Source of the DNA: Ruminococcus sp.
GTDB taxonomy: Bacteria; Bacillota; Clostridia; Oscillospirales; Ruminococcaceae
Direction of reading: 5' to 3'
Assembly (NCBI GenBank): GCA_017634275.1
Contig: JAGBNQ010000035.1
Location: 1 to 38,774 of the forward strand
DNA: 38,774 bases
Part shown: in pieces, positions 15,746 through 23,784 of the stretch
How the letters are laid out: every line of letters starts with the position of its first letter
Position numbering within the stretch: position 1 is the first letter of the stretch
Translations under genes and position numbers: made by a program
The notes under the pieces: model-generated
The model's database searches: none
Told to the model about the DNA's origin: nothing
What the model saw: only the letters and a program-made list of their open reading frames with translations

Positions 15746-15774
15746 ATTATATCACACTTTTCCATAGATTACAA
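15746..15774 (-). promoter_or_regulatory. Promoter of the SDR-channel unit
   Basis: On the minus strand: TTGTAA (15769-15774), 17-base spacer, TATAAT (15746-15751) with an extended TGA. Transcription would start just before repeat copy E and run through it. Confidence 0.78.
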
Positions 15775-15781
15775 GTTATTC

Positions 15782-16810
15782 TCACTCTGTAAGAGCCGTG
15801 GCTATCAGCGGCATTCTTACCTCGCATTTTTCTCTGTCAAATATGCAGAAATCGCCGCACTCCCACCAAAAGCACTTAACACCGATAGAGCGCATGGCAC
15901 TTACAAATTCCTTTGCGTGCAAGGCGCGCGCCTGCTCATTTTGCTTGTCCTGCGAGCCGAACTCGCCCACTATCGCAGGAACGCCCCACTCTGTTTTGAA
16001 CTCATCGAGCCGCTTTGCAAAGGCGGCTATCTGCTCGTAGTCCTCCTTGCTGCCCCAGCTATCGCGCACGACTGTCCAGGGGGCTTTATGCCAGCAAAAG
16101 CCCTCGGGGTCATAGTTATGCACCTCCAAGATAAGATGCCCCTTTGCCGTGTCATCAGGCATTTTAAAGGTATCAAGCCTGCCCTTTGTTCCCGAGCCTG
16201 CATATGGCATAACTATAAGGTTTCTCTGCGGATTATTGCCGCCGCCTGCTCTTACGGTATCAACAAATTTCTGATTGAAAAGCATCGTTCCCTCTACCGA
16301 GTCGGGGTCATTAGCCTCCCACTCGCGCGCCTCGTTTATCGGCTCGTTTACCGCCTCAAAAAGCAGCCTTTCGCCGCAGTTTTCAAACCTCTTTGCGATC
16401 TGCTCCCACAAAAGCCCGAAAAGCTCGCCGCTTTGCTCATAGCCCTTTTTAGATGAAACTATCCACGAGCCCTCGCCGCCGTCGTGGTGGATATTCAGTA
16501 TGCAGTAAAGCCCGAGGGAGAGTATCTTATCTACCCACGATGCCACATATTCAAGCCAACCTGCATCTATTTTACCGTTTTCATTAAAGTGGTGTTTCCA
16601 CGTCACGGGCAGGCGTATCGCATTAAAGCCTGCCGCCTTTTCGGCCTCAAAAAGCTCTTCTTTGAGCGGCGGCTCGCCCCATTGCAGCTCATACTGCTTT
16701 ATATCCTCGCCCGTATATCGGCCGTTTGCCTCTAAGGAGTTGCCCGTGTTTATTCCTGCTGTGATGTTGCGGACCGCCTGCTCTGCGGTCTCAAAGATAA
16801 GTGTGTCCAT
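15782..16810 (-). CDS. Cytoplasmic GH5 glycoside hydrolase (GH5_4-like)
   Basis: A 342-residue GH5 enzyme without a signal peptide, dockerin or CBM, so it probably acts inside the cell on imported beta-glucan or xyloglucan oligosaccharides (inference). The fold markers are GINTGNSLE (19-27), the substrate-site RLPVTW, NIHHD (106-110), acid/base E156 in EAVNEP, HNYDP (231-235) and nucleophile E283 in VGEFGS. The ATG at 16810 follows TAGGGAGGCTTAAT. It lies 75 bases after the EAL gene, separated by a terminator, so it may depend on read-through or on a weak promoter (TTGCCG...TAAATT). The GH5_4 assignment is tentative. Confidence 0.88.
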   Translation of the reverse strand: MDTLIFETAEQAVRNITAGINTGNSLEANGRYTGEDIKQYELQWGEPPLKEELFEAEKAAGFNAIRLPVTWKHHFNENGKIDAGWLEYVASWVDKILSLGLYCILNIHHDGGEGSWIVSSKKGYEQSGELFGLLWEQIAKRFENCGERLLFEAVNEPINEAREWEANDPDSVEGTMLFNQKFVDTVRAGGGNNPQRNLIVMPYAGSGTKGRLDTFKMPDDTAKGHLILEVHNYDPEGFCWHKAPWTVVRDSWGSKEDYEQIAAFAKRLDEFKTEWGVPAIVGEFGSQDKQNEQARALHAKEFVSAMRSIGVKCFWWECGDFCIFDREKCEVRMPLIATALTE

Positions 16811-16844
16811 ATTAAGCCTCCCTATAATTTATGTTTTTATCAGC

Positions 16845-16883
16845 AAAAACGGCAAGAACCTAAGCTATTGCGAGTCCTTGCCG
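16845..16883 (-). terminator. Terminator of the GGDEF/EAL gene
   Basis: On the minus strand CGGCAAGGACTCGC...GGTTCTTGCCG is followed by TTTTTGC, directly after the EAL-gene stop codon. Confidence 0.75.
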
Positions 16884-16885
16884 AT

Positions 16886-18544
16886 TTATATACTGTACTG
16901 CGAAGCTATCCTCTGCTCAAACTGTTCTTTAGGCAAAGGCTTGTCAAAGTAAAAGCCCTGCGCCAGGAAACAATTTATATCCTTAAGCAGCTTGACCTGG
17001 TCTATCGTTTCCACGCCCTCGATTATACACTCAAGCCCCAGCCCCTGCGCCATTGATACAACGTGCCTGAGCATAATGGATTTTTGCTCATCATTAGCAC
17101 TTCCGTCAGGCAGAAAGCTCTTATCTATCTTCAGCACGTCCCACGGCAGCTCCTTGATAAGCGTAAGCGATGAATAGCCGATACCGAAATCATCTACCGA
17201 TGCGCTTATACCGCTTTGGTGCAGGCCGTTGACTATACTTCTAAGCTCCCCGAAATCAACATCTGTGGTGGTTTCGGTAAGCTCTATCTCAATAAGGTTA
17301 TGCGGAACGCCGCGCTTGTCTATTATGCCTATTACCTTTTCAAGCAGCTTGTCATCGCCTAAGTGCATTCTTGAAAGGTTTACGGATACCTTTACGACCT
17401 CCCTGCCCTCGCTTATCCAGCCGCTTATATCTCTGCACACTCTGTCAAGCATATAAAAATCAAGCATACAGATAGCATTTGACTGCTCAAGTATCGGTAT
17501 AAAGGATATCGGCGGAACCACCTTGCCGTCCTTTATCCAGCGGCAGAGCGCCTCAGCGCCTATTATTCTGCCCGTAGCAATATCTACCTTCGGCTGATAG
17601 AATGCCGCAAATTCCTCATTCTCTATCGCCTTTGAAAACTGCGATTCTATCATCTTGCGATGCTCTATACGCTGCCTTGCCTCCTCGTTATATACAAAGC
17701 AGTTATCCTTGCTTACCGACTTTGCCATAACAATGGCAGTGCTTATCTTATCCATTACCATATCGTGGTTGGTTTCCTCGCCCGTACAAAGGTAAAAGCC
17801 TGCATTCGCCATTATATTCACATCGGGAGTGCCCTGCACCTCGACATTTATTTTCGTTCCTGCAAGGTGGTTTTTTATTATCTCAAAATCCTCCTTTTCA
17901 AAGATAGCCGTAAAGTTATCTCCGCCAACTCTGTAAACGCCGCCGTCCTTAAGCTTTGCCGCAAGGCTTTTTACAAAGCGTTTCATTATCTTTGTTCCGT
18001 TATCGCGCCCGAAGGATCTGTTTACTACCGAAAAGCGCTTAAGGTTAAAGTAGCAGGCACCGTACTGCGCGATATGGTCATTCTCGATTATCTCGCTTAT
18101 CTTGCGGAAAAATGCCTTAAGGTTGCCTATCTCCATAACTGGATCAAAGTACGTCAGCCTTTCGACCATCGACATTATCCTCAGCCTGCCGTGGTGGATA
18201 AACACAGTCTTTATAAAGCCTGATATAAGTCCCTTATCGTCCTCGTCCCACTCGGGGGCGCTCGGACTTCTATAGAGGGTATATTCGGCAGTCGCGCCGT
18301 TTTTAGCCGTTTCAAGCTGAGAAACGCTCTGCCCGTCAGCCTTTGCATATTTACCGTAAATAACACCATGCGCAGGCTCTGCGTCCACATCGATATACTG
18401 AACATCTATCCTGCTAACTCCGAGGACATCACATATAGGCTTATACACGTTATCATTATCGGGATGAAAAACGCTCGGCATATTATCCATAAGCGCATTA
18501 AAATCATTAAGTGCATAAATATAATCTACAGGCTTTACAGTCAT
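16886..18544 (-). CDS. Degenerate-GGDEF/EAL protein, probable c-di-GMP phosphodiesterase
   Basis: A 552-residue cytosolic protein with no membrane segment. The N-terminal part (about 1-120) is a possible GAF-like sensor. The GGDEF domain (about 130-290) has the active loop altered to RVGGDNF (207-211), so cyclase activity is doubtful and it may serve as a regulatory GTP site. The EAL domain (about 300-545) has all catalytic residues I can check: EAL (331-333), VNLSR (388-392), ELTET, DDFGIGYSS (451-459), K472, EGVE (509-512) and the final Gln (529). It should therefore degrade cyclic di-GMP. The ATG follows AAGGAGGTGAGGAC. It has its own promoter (18590-18618) and a terminator. Confidence 0.9.
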   Translation of the reverse strand: MTVKPVDYIYALNDFNALMDNMPSVFHPDNDNVYKPICDVLGVSRIDVQYIDVDAEPAHGVIYGKYAKADGQSVSQLETAKNGATAEYTLYRSPSAPEWDEDDKGLISGFIKTVFIHHGRLRIMSMVERLTYFDPVMEIGNLKAFFRKISEIIENDHIAQYGACYFNLKRFSVVNRSFGRDNGTKIMKRFVKSLAAKLKDGGVYRVGGDNFTAIFEKEDFEIIKNHLAGTKINVEVQGTPDVNIMANAGFYLCTGEETNHDMVMDKISTAIVMAKSVSKDNCFVYNEEARQRIEHRKMIESQFSKAIENEEFAAFYQPKVDIATGRIIGAEALCRWIKDGKVVPPISFIPILEQSNAICMLDFYMLDRVCRDISGWISEGREVVKVSVNLSRMHLGDDKLLEKVIGIIDKRGVPHNLIEIELTETTTDVDFGELRSIVNGLHQSGISASVDDFGIGYSSLTLIKELPWDVLKIDKSFLPDGSANDEQKSIMLRHVVSMAQGLGLECIIEGVETIDQVKLLKDINCFLAQGFYFDKPLPKEQFEQRIASQYSI

Positions 18545-18589
18545 GTCCTCACCTCCTTATGTGGGTTAATTTGCTAATTATCCAATGAT

Positions 18590-18618
18590 ATTATACCACA
18601 AATATAGTAAAAATGCAA
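18590..18618 (-). promoter_or_regulatory. Promoter of the GGDEF/EAL gene
   Basis: On the minus strand: TTGCAT (18613-18618), 17-base spacer, TATAAT (18590-18595) with an extended TGG. Confidence 0.75.
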
Positions 18619-18771
18619 TAAATATTTACCGATTTCCACCATTTCATAAATATTTTACAAGCTGTCACAAGTATTAACACACTATTCAAATATAAAACGT
18701 TTTTGGCTATAGCAACAACTGTCAAAAGGATTTACATATTAAAAGTAAGCCGCATCAGCACCGCCGCACGC

Positions 18772-18800
18772 TTGCAATCGGGGGGAAAATATGGTATAAT
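18772..18800 (+). promoter_or_regulatory. Promoter of tex
   Basis: TTGCAA (18772-18777), 17-base spacer, TATAAT (18795-18800) with an extended TGG. The transcript would start just before repeat copy F and carry the whole 344-bp repeat as a 5' leader of tex. Confidence 0.72.
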
Positions 18801-18811
18801 TAACAGAAAGA

Positions 18812-19155
18812 TAAATTGGAGTTTGGCGAGCTTTGCTCGCAGTTAACAGTTAACAGGTAATAGTTAACAGTTATGGAGTCCGCCAATGGTGGACGGATGC
18901 CCATTCGGGCTTGTAAGGGCGCTGCGGCGAAGGGGTTCGGGGGCGACCGCAAAGCCTCCGAAAAAAGGCGCGCGGCTTGCTTTGACCCTATCTTAGCTTT
19001 GAGCGTGAAACAAGCTAAGAAAACTTGCGGCACGAACAAAGCTTACTTATAAGGCTACAATTAGTTCGCGCCCTTTTTCGGGGGGCTTTCCGGTCGCCCC
19101 CCGTACCCCCTTCGGGGTGTCGCCCCTCTACAACGGAGCGCCAAACTCCAATTTG
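18812..19155. repeat. Modular intergenic repeat, copy F
   Basis: A 344-bp element with termini TAAATTGGAGTTTGGCGA and GCGCCAAACTCCAATTTG. The left arm matches D (GTTAACAGTTAACAGGTAA), the core matches B, and the right arm matches C. It ends 15 bases before the tex ATG. The segment after its end (AAAAGGAGAAAGAATATG) resembles that after copy A (CAAAGGTGAAAGAATATG). Confidence 0.85.
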
Positions 19156-19170
19156 AAAAGGAGAAAGAAT

Positions 19171-21321
19171 ATGGAAATAAACAAGATAATCGCAAAAGAA
19201 TTAAGCCTCAGGCAGGAGCAGGTGGATAATGCTGTTTCGCTTATTGATGAGGGAATGACTATCCCCTTTATCGCGCGTTACCGTAAGGAGCTTACAGGCT
19301 CGCTTGATGATACGGCGCTGAGAGAGCTTTCCGACAGGCTGACATATTTAAGAAACCTGCAAAAGCGCAAGGAGGAAATAATAAACTCCATTACCGAGCA
19401 GGGTAAAATGACCGATGAGATAATGGCGGCGATCGACAAGGCTATGACGCTCGTTGAGGTCGAGGATATCTACCTGCCGTATAAACAGAAACGTAAAACA
19501 AGAGCATCTGTCGCAAGGGAAAAGGGGCTTGAGCCGCTTGCAGAGCTTATGCTCGCACAGTCAGACGATACCGATATCGAAAAGCTCGCTATAGGCTTTA
19601 TCGACGAGGAAAAGGAGCTTGCCGATAAAGATGCCTGCTTACAAGGGGCTATGGATATCATAGCGGAGGATATATCCGATAATGCAGAGCTTAGAAAATA
19701 TCTCCGTGCGCTGTTTAACGATATGGGCAAGCTCGTTTCAGCCGCAAGCGATGAAACGCAAAAAAGCGTTTATGAAAATTACTACGAATTTTCCGAGGGC
19801 GTTTCAAAGATAGCAGGCCACCGTATTCTTGCTATAGACCGCGGCGAGAAGGAGGGCTTTCTGAAAGTCTCGGTATCTCTGCCCGAGGGTGTGGCGGAGC
19901 GTGCGGTAGTAAGCCGCTTTGTCATCGCTAAGAATAAATGCTCGGAGTATGTTGAAACAGCCGCACTTGACAGCTATAAGCGCCTTATCTTCCCCTCAGT
20001 CGAGCGCGAGATAAGAAACGAGCTTTCCGAGCGCGCGCAGGAGGGCGCTATAAAGGTATTCTCCTCAAATCTTCGTCAGCTGCTCATGCAGCCGCCAATA
20101 AAGGGCAAGGTAACGCTCGGGCTTGACCCCGGGTATGCTCACGGCTGCAAATGCGCGGTAGTCGATGACACGGGCAAGGTGCTTGACACGGCGATAATCT
20201 ACATAACCCCACCACGCAAGGACTTAGCAAGGGCAGAGCGCGTTATAACTACAATGATACAAAAGCACGGCGTTACGGCTATAGCTATAGGCAACGGCAC
20301 GGCATCAAGGGAAACAGAGCAGTTTACCGCCTCGCTGCTCGGCAAGATAGGCGGCGGTGTTTCGTACATGGTCGTTTCCGAGGCAGGCGCGTCTGTTTAC
20401 TCGGCATCAAAGCTTGCAGCGGAGGAATTTCCCGAATATGACGTATCCCTGCGCTCGGCGGTATCTATCGCAAGAAGGCTGCAAGACCCTCTTGCCGAGC
20501 TTGTAAAGATAGACCCGAAAGCAATAGGTGTCGGCCAGTATCAGCACGATATGCCAAAGGCAAGAATGGACGAGGCGCTCTCGGGCGTTGTTGAGGACTG
20601 CGTAAACTCGGTAGGTGTTGATCTTAACACCGCATCATACTCGCTGCTTTCATACATTGCAGGCATAAGCAAGGCAGTAGCCAAAAACATAGTTGCCTAC
20701 AGAGAAGAAAACGGCTCGTTTACCGACAGAAAGCAGCTGCTTAAGGTATCAAAGTTAGGGCCAAAGGCTTACGAACAGTGCGCAGGCTTTTTAAGAGTAA
20801 GGGACGGCAAAAATCCGCTTGACAACACGGGCGTTCACCCCGAGAGCTACGATGCCGCAAAGAGCCTGCTTGAAAGCTGCGGCTACACGCTCACAAATAT
20901 CGGCGGCCTTTCCGAGCTGCCGAAAAAGGCAAAGAAGATAGGGCTCAAAGCGCTTTCCGAGAAAACGGGCGCAGGCATTCCCACTCTTGAGGACATAATC
21001 AGCGAGCTTGTAAAGCCCGGGCGCGACCCGAGAGATGAGCTGCCCCCTCCGCTTATGAGAAGTGCCGATGTTATGGAGCTTAAGGACTTAAAGGAGGGCA
21101 TGGAGCTTGTCGGCACGGTAAGAAATGTTATCGACTTCGGCGCGTTTGTCGATATCGGCGTTCACGAGGACGGGCTTGTTCACATTTCGCAGCTTGCCGA
21201 CAAATATGTCAAGCACCCCTTAGACGTAGTCAAGGTAGGGCAGATAGTAAAGGTAAAGGTACTATCCGTCGATCTGCAAAAGGGCAGAGTTTCGCTTACA
21301 ATGAAAGGCGTTCCGCAGTAA
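19171..21321 (+). CDS. tex: Tex-family S1 RNA-binding transcription accessory protein
   Basis: A 716-residue cytosolic nucleic-acid-binding protein of the Tex/Spt6 family, which acts on transcription complexes. Order: helical N-terminal region (about 1-310; FIARYRKELTGSLDD is the Tex signature), YqgF-like RNase H domain (about 320-445; LGLDPGYAHGCKCAVVD), HhH region (about 485-560; GVDLNTASYSLLSYIAGIS) and a C-terminal S1 domain (about 645-714; FGAFVDIGVHEDGLVHIS). The ATG at 19171 follows AAAAGGAG; the 18 additional upstream residues of the open frame come from repeat copy F and are rejected. It is monocistronic and converges on recQ across a repeat. Confidence 0.95.
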   Translation: MEINKIIAKELSLRQEQVDNAVSLIDEGMTIPFIARYRKELTGSLDDTALRELSDRLTYLRNLQKRKEEIINSITEQGKMTDEIMAAIDKAMTLVEVEDIYLPYKQKRKTRASVAREKGLEPLAELMLAQSDDTDIEKLAIGFIDEEKELADKDACLQGAMDIIAEDISDNAELRKYLRALFNDMGKLVSAASDETQKSVYENYYEFSEGVSKIAGHRILAIDRGEKEGFLKVSVSLPEGVAERAVVSRFVIAKNKCSEYVETAALDSYKRLIFPSVEREIRNELSERAQEGAIKVFSSNLRQLLMQPPIKGKVTLGLDPGYAHGCKCAVVDDTGKVLDTAIIYITPPRKDLARAERVITTMIQKHGVTAIAIGNGTASRETEQFTASLLGKIGGGVSYMVVSEAGASVYSASKLAAEEFPEYDVSLRSAVSIARRLQDPLAELVKIDPKAIGVGQYQHDMPKARMDEALSGVVEDCVNSVGVDLNTASYSLLSYIAGISKAVAKNIVAYREENGSFTDRKQLLKVSKLGPKAYEQCAGFLRVRDGKNPLDNTGVHPESYDAAKSLLESCGYTLTNIGGLSELPKKAKKIGLKALSEKTGAGIPTLEDIISELVKPGRDPRDELPPPLMRSADVMELKDLKEGMELVGTVRNVIDFGAFVDIGVHEDGLVHISQLADKYVKHPLDVVKVGQIVKVKVLSVDLQKGRVSLTMKGVPQ

Positions 21322-21500
21322 GCGAGGGCACAACAGCGAGGGCACGCCCTCTAAAATAAGAAATAAAAAAGAATAAAGAATAAATACTAAAAAAGGTATC
21401 GGCATTATCTGCCATAGGCAGAAAACGCGAAAGTTTTGCTTTGCAAAACATTTCCTGCGGCGATGATTAAAATCTATCGCGCAGCGATACCTCAATTATT
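21322..21500. repeat. Convergent-junction repeat, copy 2, with terminator hairpin
   Basis: The inverse of the repeat at 2008-2128: GCGAGGGC...GCCCTC segment, the same AT-rich tract (AAATAAGAAATAAAAAAGAA), then a longer version of the GGTATCG/CGATACC hairpin with an internal insertion. It begins directly after the tex stop codon and probably terminates both tex and recQ. Confidence 0.7.
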
Positions 21501-21512
21501 AATTATTAATTG

Positions 21513-23369
21513 TTATTCGGCCGCTGTTTTGAGGTATTCGATTATCTCGCCTGTGAAATCGGCGGCGTATTTTTTGCATTTAGCCTCGCCGACACCCGAA
21601 ACGGCAAGAAATTCCTCGGCAGTTTTAGGCAGCTTTTCGCACATATCGCGAAGGCTTGAATCGTTGAAGATTATATACGCAGGCAGGTTTTCCTCCTGCG
21701 CTTTTTTGTTTCTTAAAGATCTCAGCCGCCAGAAAAGCTCGGGGCGAGAGGTGCTGCCTGCGGCCGCCTTTGATGCCTTTGAGGCTTTCATAGGTCTGCT
21801 GCCTGCACCCTTCGGAACTTTCATAGTAACGGGCTGTCTGTCGATAAGCACCGCCCTTGCGCGCGATGAGAGCTGCAATGAGTTAAACTCGTTTTTTGAA
21901 AGGCAGCCCTCGTCCTCCATAAAGCGGATAATGCGCTTGATATCGACAAGGGGGCTTTCCTTCATAATGCCGTAGGTGGAGAGCGTGGAAAGGTCAAAGC
22001 GCTTTGTCTTATCATCGCTTTTGCCCTTTAGAATGTTCGCAACGACTGTTTCCCCGAAGGAAAGCCGCCGCTGCGCCAAGCGGTAAACACAGGAAAGCAC
22101 CTTTTGCGCATCGATAGTTACATCGCGCGTTTCAAACTCGCCGTCGCAGTTTGAGCAGCCCCTTATATCGCCGCAGCCGCACTTTACGGGCTTTTTTTCA
22201 CCGAAATAGCTTAGAATATATCCGCGCAGGCAGTCGGTGGTGGTGCAGTAGCGTTTCATTTTGTCAAGGCGGTCAAGCTGGCCGCGGCGGACAGTCACAA
22301 GCTCCTCCTCGTCAAGGTCATTTCCCTCGTCATCGTGCTCTATCATAAATCTGCACACTCTTACGTCCTGCGGGCTGTAGAGAAGTATACACTCCCCCTC
22401 CGAGCCGTCACGGCCGCATCTGCCTGCCTCCTGATAATAGCTTTCGATATCCTTCGGCATATTGTAGTGGATAACAAAGGAAACGTTTGCCTTATCAATA
22501 CCCATACCGAATGCGTTGGTAGCGACCATTATCCGCTTTCTGTCAAAGAGGAAATCGTCCTGATTGCGCCGCCTTTCATCATCGCTTAGCCCTGCGTGGT
22601 AGCGTGTAGCACTGTAGCCTGCGGCTGTGAGTTTTGCGCACACCTCCTCGACATTTTTGCGCGAGGTAGCGTAGATTATTCCGCTTTTATCCTTATTCTT
22701 TTCAAGTATCTCACAAAGGCGGATATACTTATCCGCAGGGCGCTCGACTGCAAAATAGAGGTTTTTTCTGTCAAAGCTCGTAATGACAAGCTCGGGCGAA
22801 ACAAGGCCTAACATATTTATGATATCGTCCTTGACCCTGCTTGTGGCGGTAGCGGTAAAGGCTGAAACGATAGGCCTTTTTGAAAGCTGAGCGATAAACT
22901 CGGGAATACGCAGATATGACGGTCTGAAATCCTGACCCCACTGTGAAACGCAGTGTGCCTCATCGACCGTCACCATAGCAATATCGGCATTTTTAGCAAA
23001 GTTTAAAAAGGACGGAGTAAGCAGCCGCTCGGGCGCGCAGTAGATGATAGAGAACGCCCCCTGCCTTGCAAGGTCAAGCGCTCGGCTATATTGCTCGGTA
23101 GTAAGCGAGCTGTTAAGATATGCCGCCCTTACGCCGCACCCTATAAGTGCATTCACCTGATCCTTCATTAGTGAGATAAGCGGTGACACTACGATAGTTA
23201 TACCGCGCATCATTAATGCAGGCACCTGATAGCAGATACTTTTGCCTGCGCCCGTCGGCATTATCCCGAGAGCATCGCGCCCCGAGAGGACAGCATCTAC
23301 AAGCACTTCCTGCCCCTCACGAAAGGAGGAGTGCCCGAAATATCCACTAAGTACCGATAGCTTATCCAT
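21513..23369 (-). CDS. recQ: ATP-dependent DNA helicase RecQ
   Basis: A 618-residue 3'-5' DNA helicase for recombination and fork repair. SF2 motifs: FREGQ (motif 0, about 16-20), Walker A TGAGKS (39-44), DEAH (136-139) with the RecQ loop CVSQWGQDFRPSY, then helicase C with YHAGLS and YYQEAGRCGRDG. The RQC zinc site is present (C-x-C-x-C-x-C around CLRGYILSYFG...CGCGDIRGCSNC). A C-terminal HRDC domain (about 535-610; FLAVSGVGEAKCKKY) completes the full-length architecture. The start at 23369 (MDKLSVLS) follows AAGGAAG; the longer frame runs towards repeat G. A terminator and repeat G lie directly upstream and no clear promoter was found between them and the gene. Confidence 0.95.
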   Translation of the reverse strand: MDKLSVLSGYFGHSSFREGQEVLVDAVLSGRDALGIMPTGAGKSICYQVPALMMRGITIVVSPLISLMKDQVNALIGCGVRAAYLNSSLTTEQYSRALDLARQGAFSIIYCAPERLLTPSFLNFAKNADIAMVTVDEAHCVSQWGQDFRPSYLRIPEFIAQLSKRPIVSAFTATATSRVKDDIINMLGLVSPELVITSFDRKNLYFAVERPADKYIRLCEILEKNKDKSGIIYATSRKNVEEVCAKLTAAGYSATRYHAGLSDDERRRNQDDFLFDRKRIMVATNAFGMGIDKANVSFVIHYNMPKDIESYYQEAGRCGRDGSEGECILLYSPQDVRVCRFMIEHDDEGNDLDEEELVTVRRGQLDRLDKMKRYCTTTDCLRGYILSYFGEKKPVKCGCGDIRGCSNCDGEFETRDVTIDAQKVLSCVYRLAQRRLSFGETVVANILKGKSDDKTKRFDLSTLSTYGIMKESPLVDIKRIIRFMEDEGCLSKNEFNSLQLSSRARAVLIDRQPVTMKVPKGAGSRPMKASKASKAAAGSTSRPELFWRLRSLRNKKAQEENLPAYIIFNDSSLRDMCEKLPKTAEEFLAVSGVGEAKCKKYAADFTGEIIEYLKTAAE

Positions 23370-23404
23370 TTTTATCTTCCTTTGCTGTTTGAATTTTTGC
23401 ATGA

Positions 23405-23737
23405 CAAATCGGAGGTTGGCACTGCGTTTTTAGAGTGAGGGGGGCAACCCGAAGGGGTTTGGGGGCGACCGGAAAGCCCCCAATAAGCCGCCGCAGGCGG
23501 CTTAAATCCCCCGGGAGCGATAACCAAAGCCTTAGTTCATCGCTCGGGATAGGCTACAATAGCGCTCCTGACGGAGCGCTATTGTCGGGGGGCTTTGCGG
23601 GCGCCCCCCGTACCCCCTTCGCCGCTGCGCCCTTACAAGCCCGAATGAGCATCCGTCCGCCAAAAGCGGACACCATAACTGTTAACTGTTATCTGTTAAC
23701 TGTTAACTGCGAGCAAAGCTCGCCAAACTCCGATTTG
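23405..23737. repeat. Modular intergenic repeat, copy G
   Basis: A 333-bp element with palindromic ends ATGACAAATCGGAG / CTCCGATTTGTCAT (the outer four bases lie just outside the core element). The left arm matches E, the right arm matches D (GTTAACTGTT repeats) and the core matches A (GGAGCGCTATTGTC). It lies between the fumarase beta terminator and recQ, upstream of recQ. Confidence 0.85.
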
Positions 23738-23747
23738 TCATTGCAAA

Positions 23748-23780
23748 CAAAAAAGCGCTCCCCCGTTTTCGGAGAGCGCT
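23748..23780 (-). terminator. Terminator after the fumarase beta gene
   Basis: On the minus strand AGCGCTCTCC-GAAAAC-GGGGGAGCGCT is followed by a T-run, directly after the stop codon. Confidence 0.88.
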
Positions 23781-23784
23781 GATC

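Noticed and set aside
18840-18872. GTTAACA direct repeats (also in D, E and G) as a CRISPR array or replication iterons
   Set aside because: Units are 7-10 bases without unique spacers of constant length, and they occur only as one arm of the intergenic element; no cas or rep gene is near.
19117-19170. 18-residue N-terminal extension of Tex
   Set aside because: It translates the end of repeat copy F, while AAAAGGAG precedes the ATG at 19171.
23435-23782. 115-residue plus-strand ORF over repeat copy G
   Set aside because: It is composed entirely of repeat arms and a terminator; similar frames appear in other copies by sequence identity.
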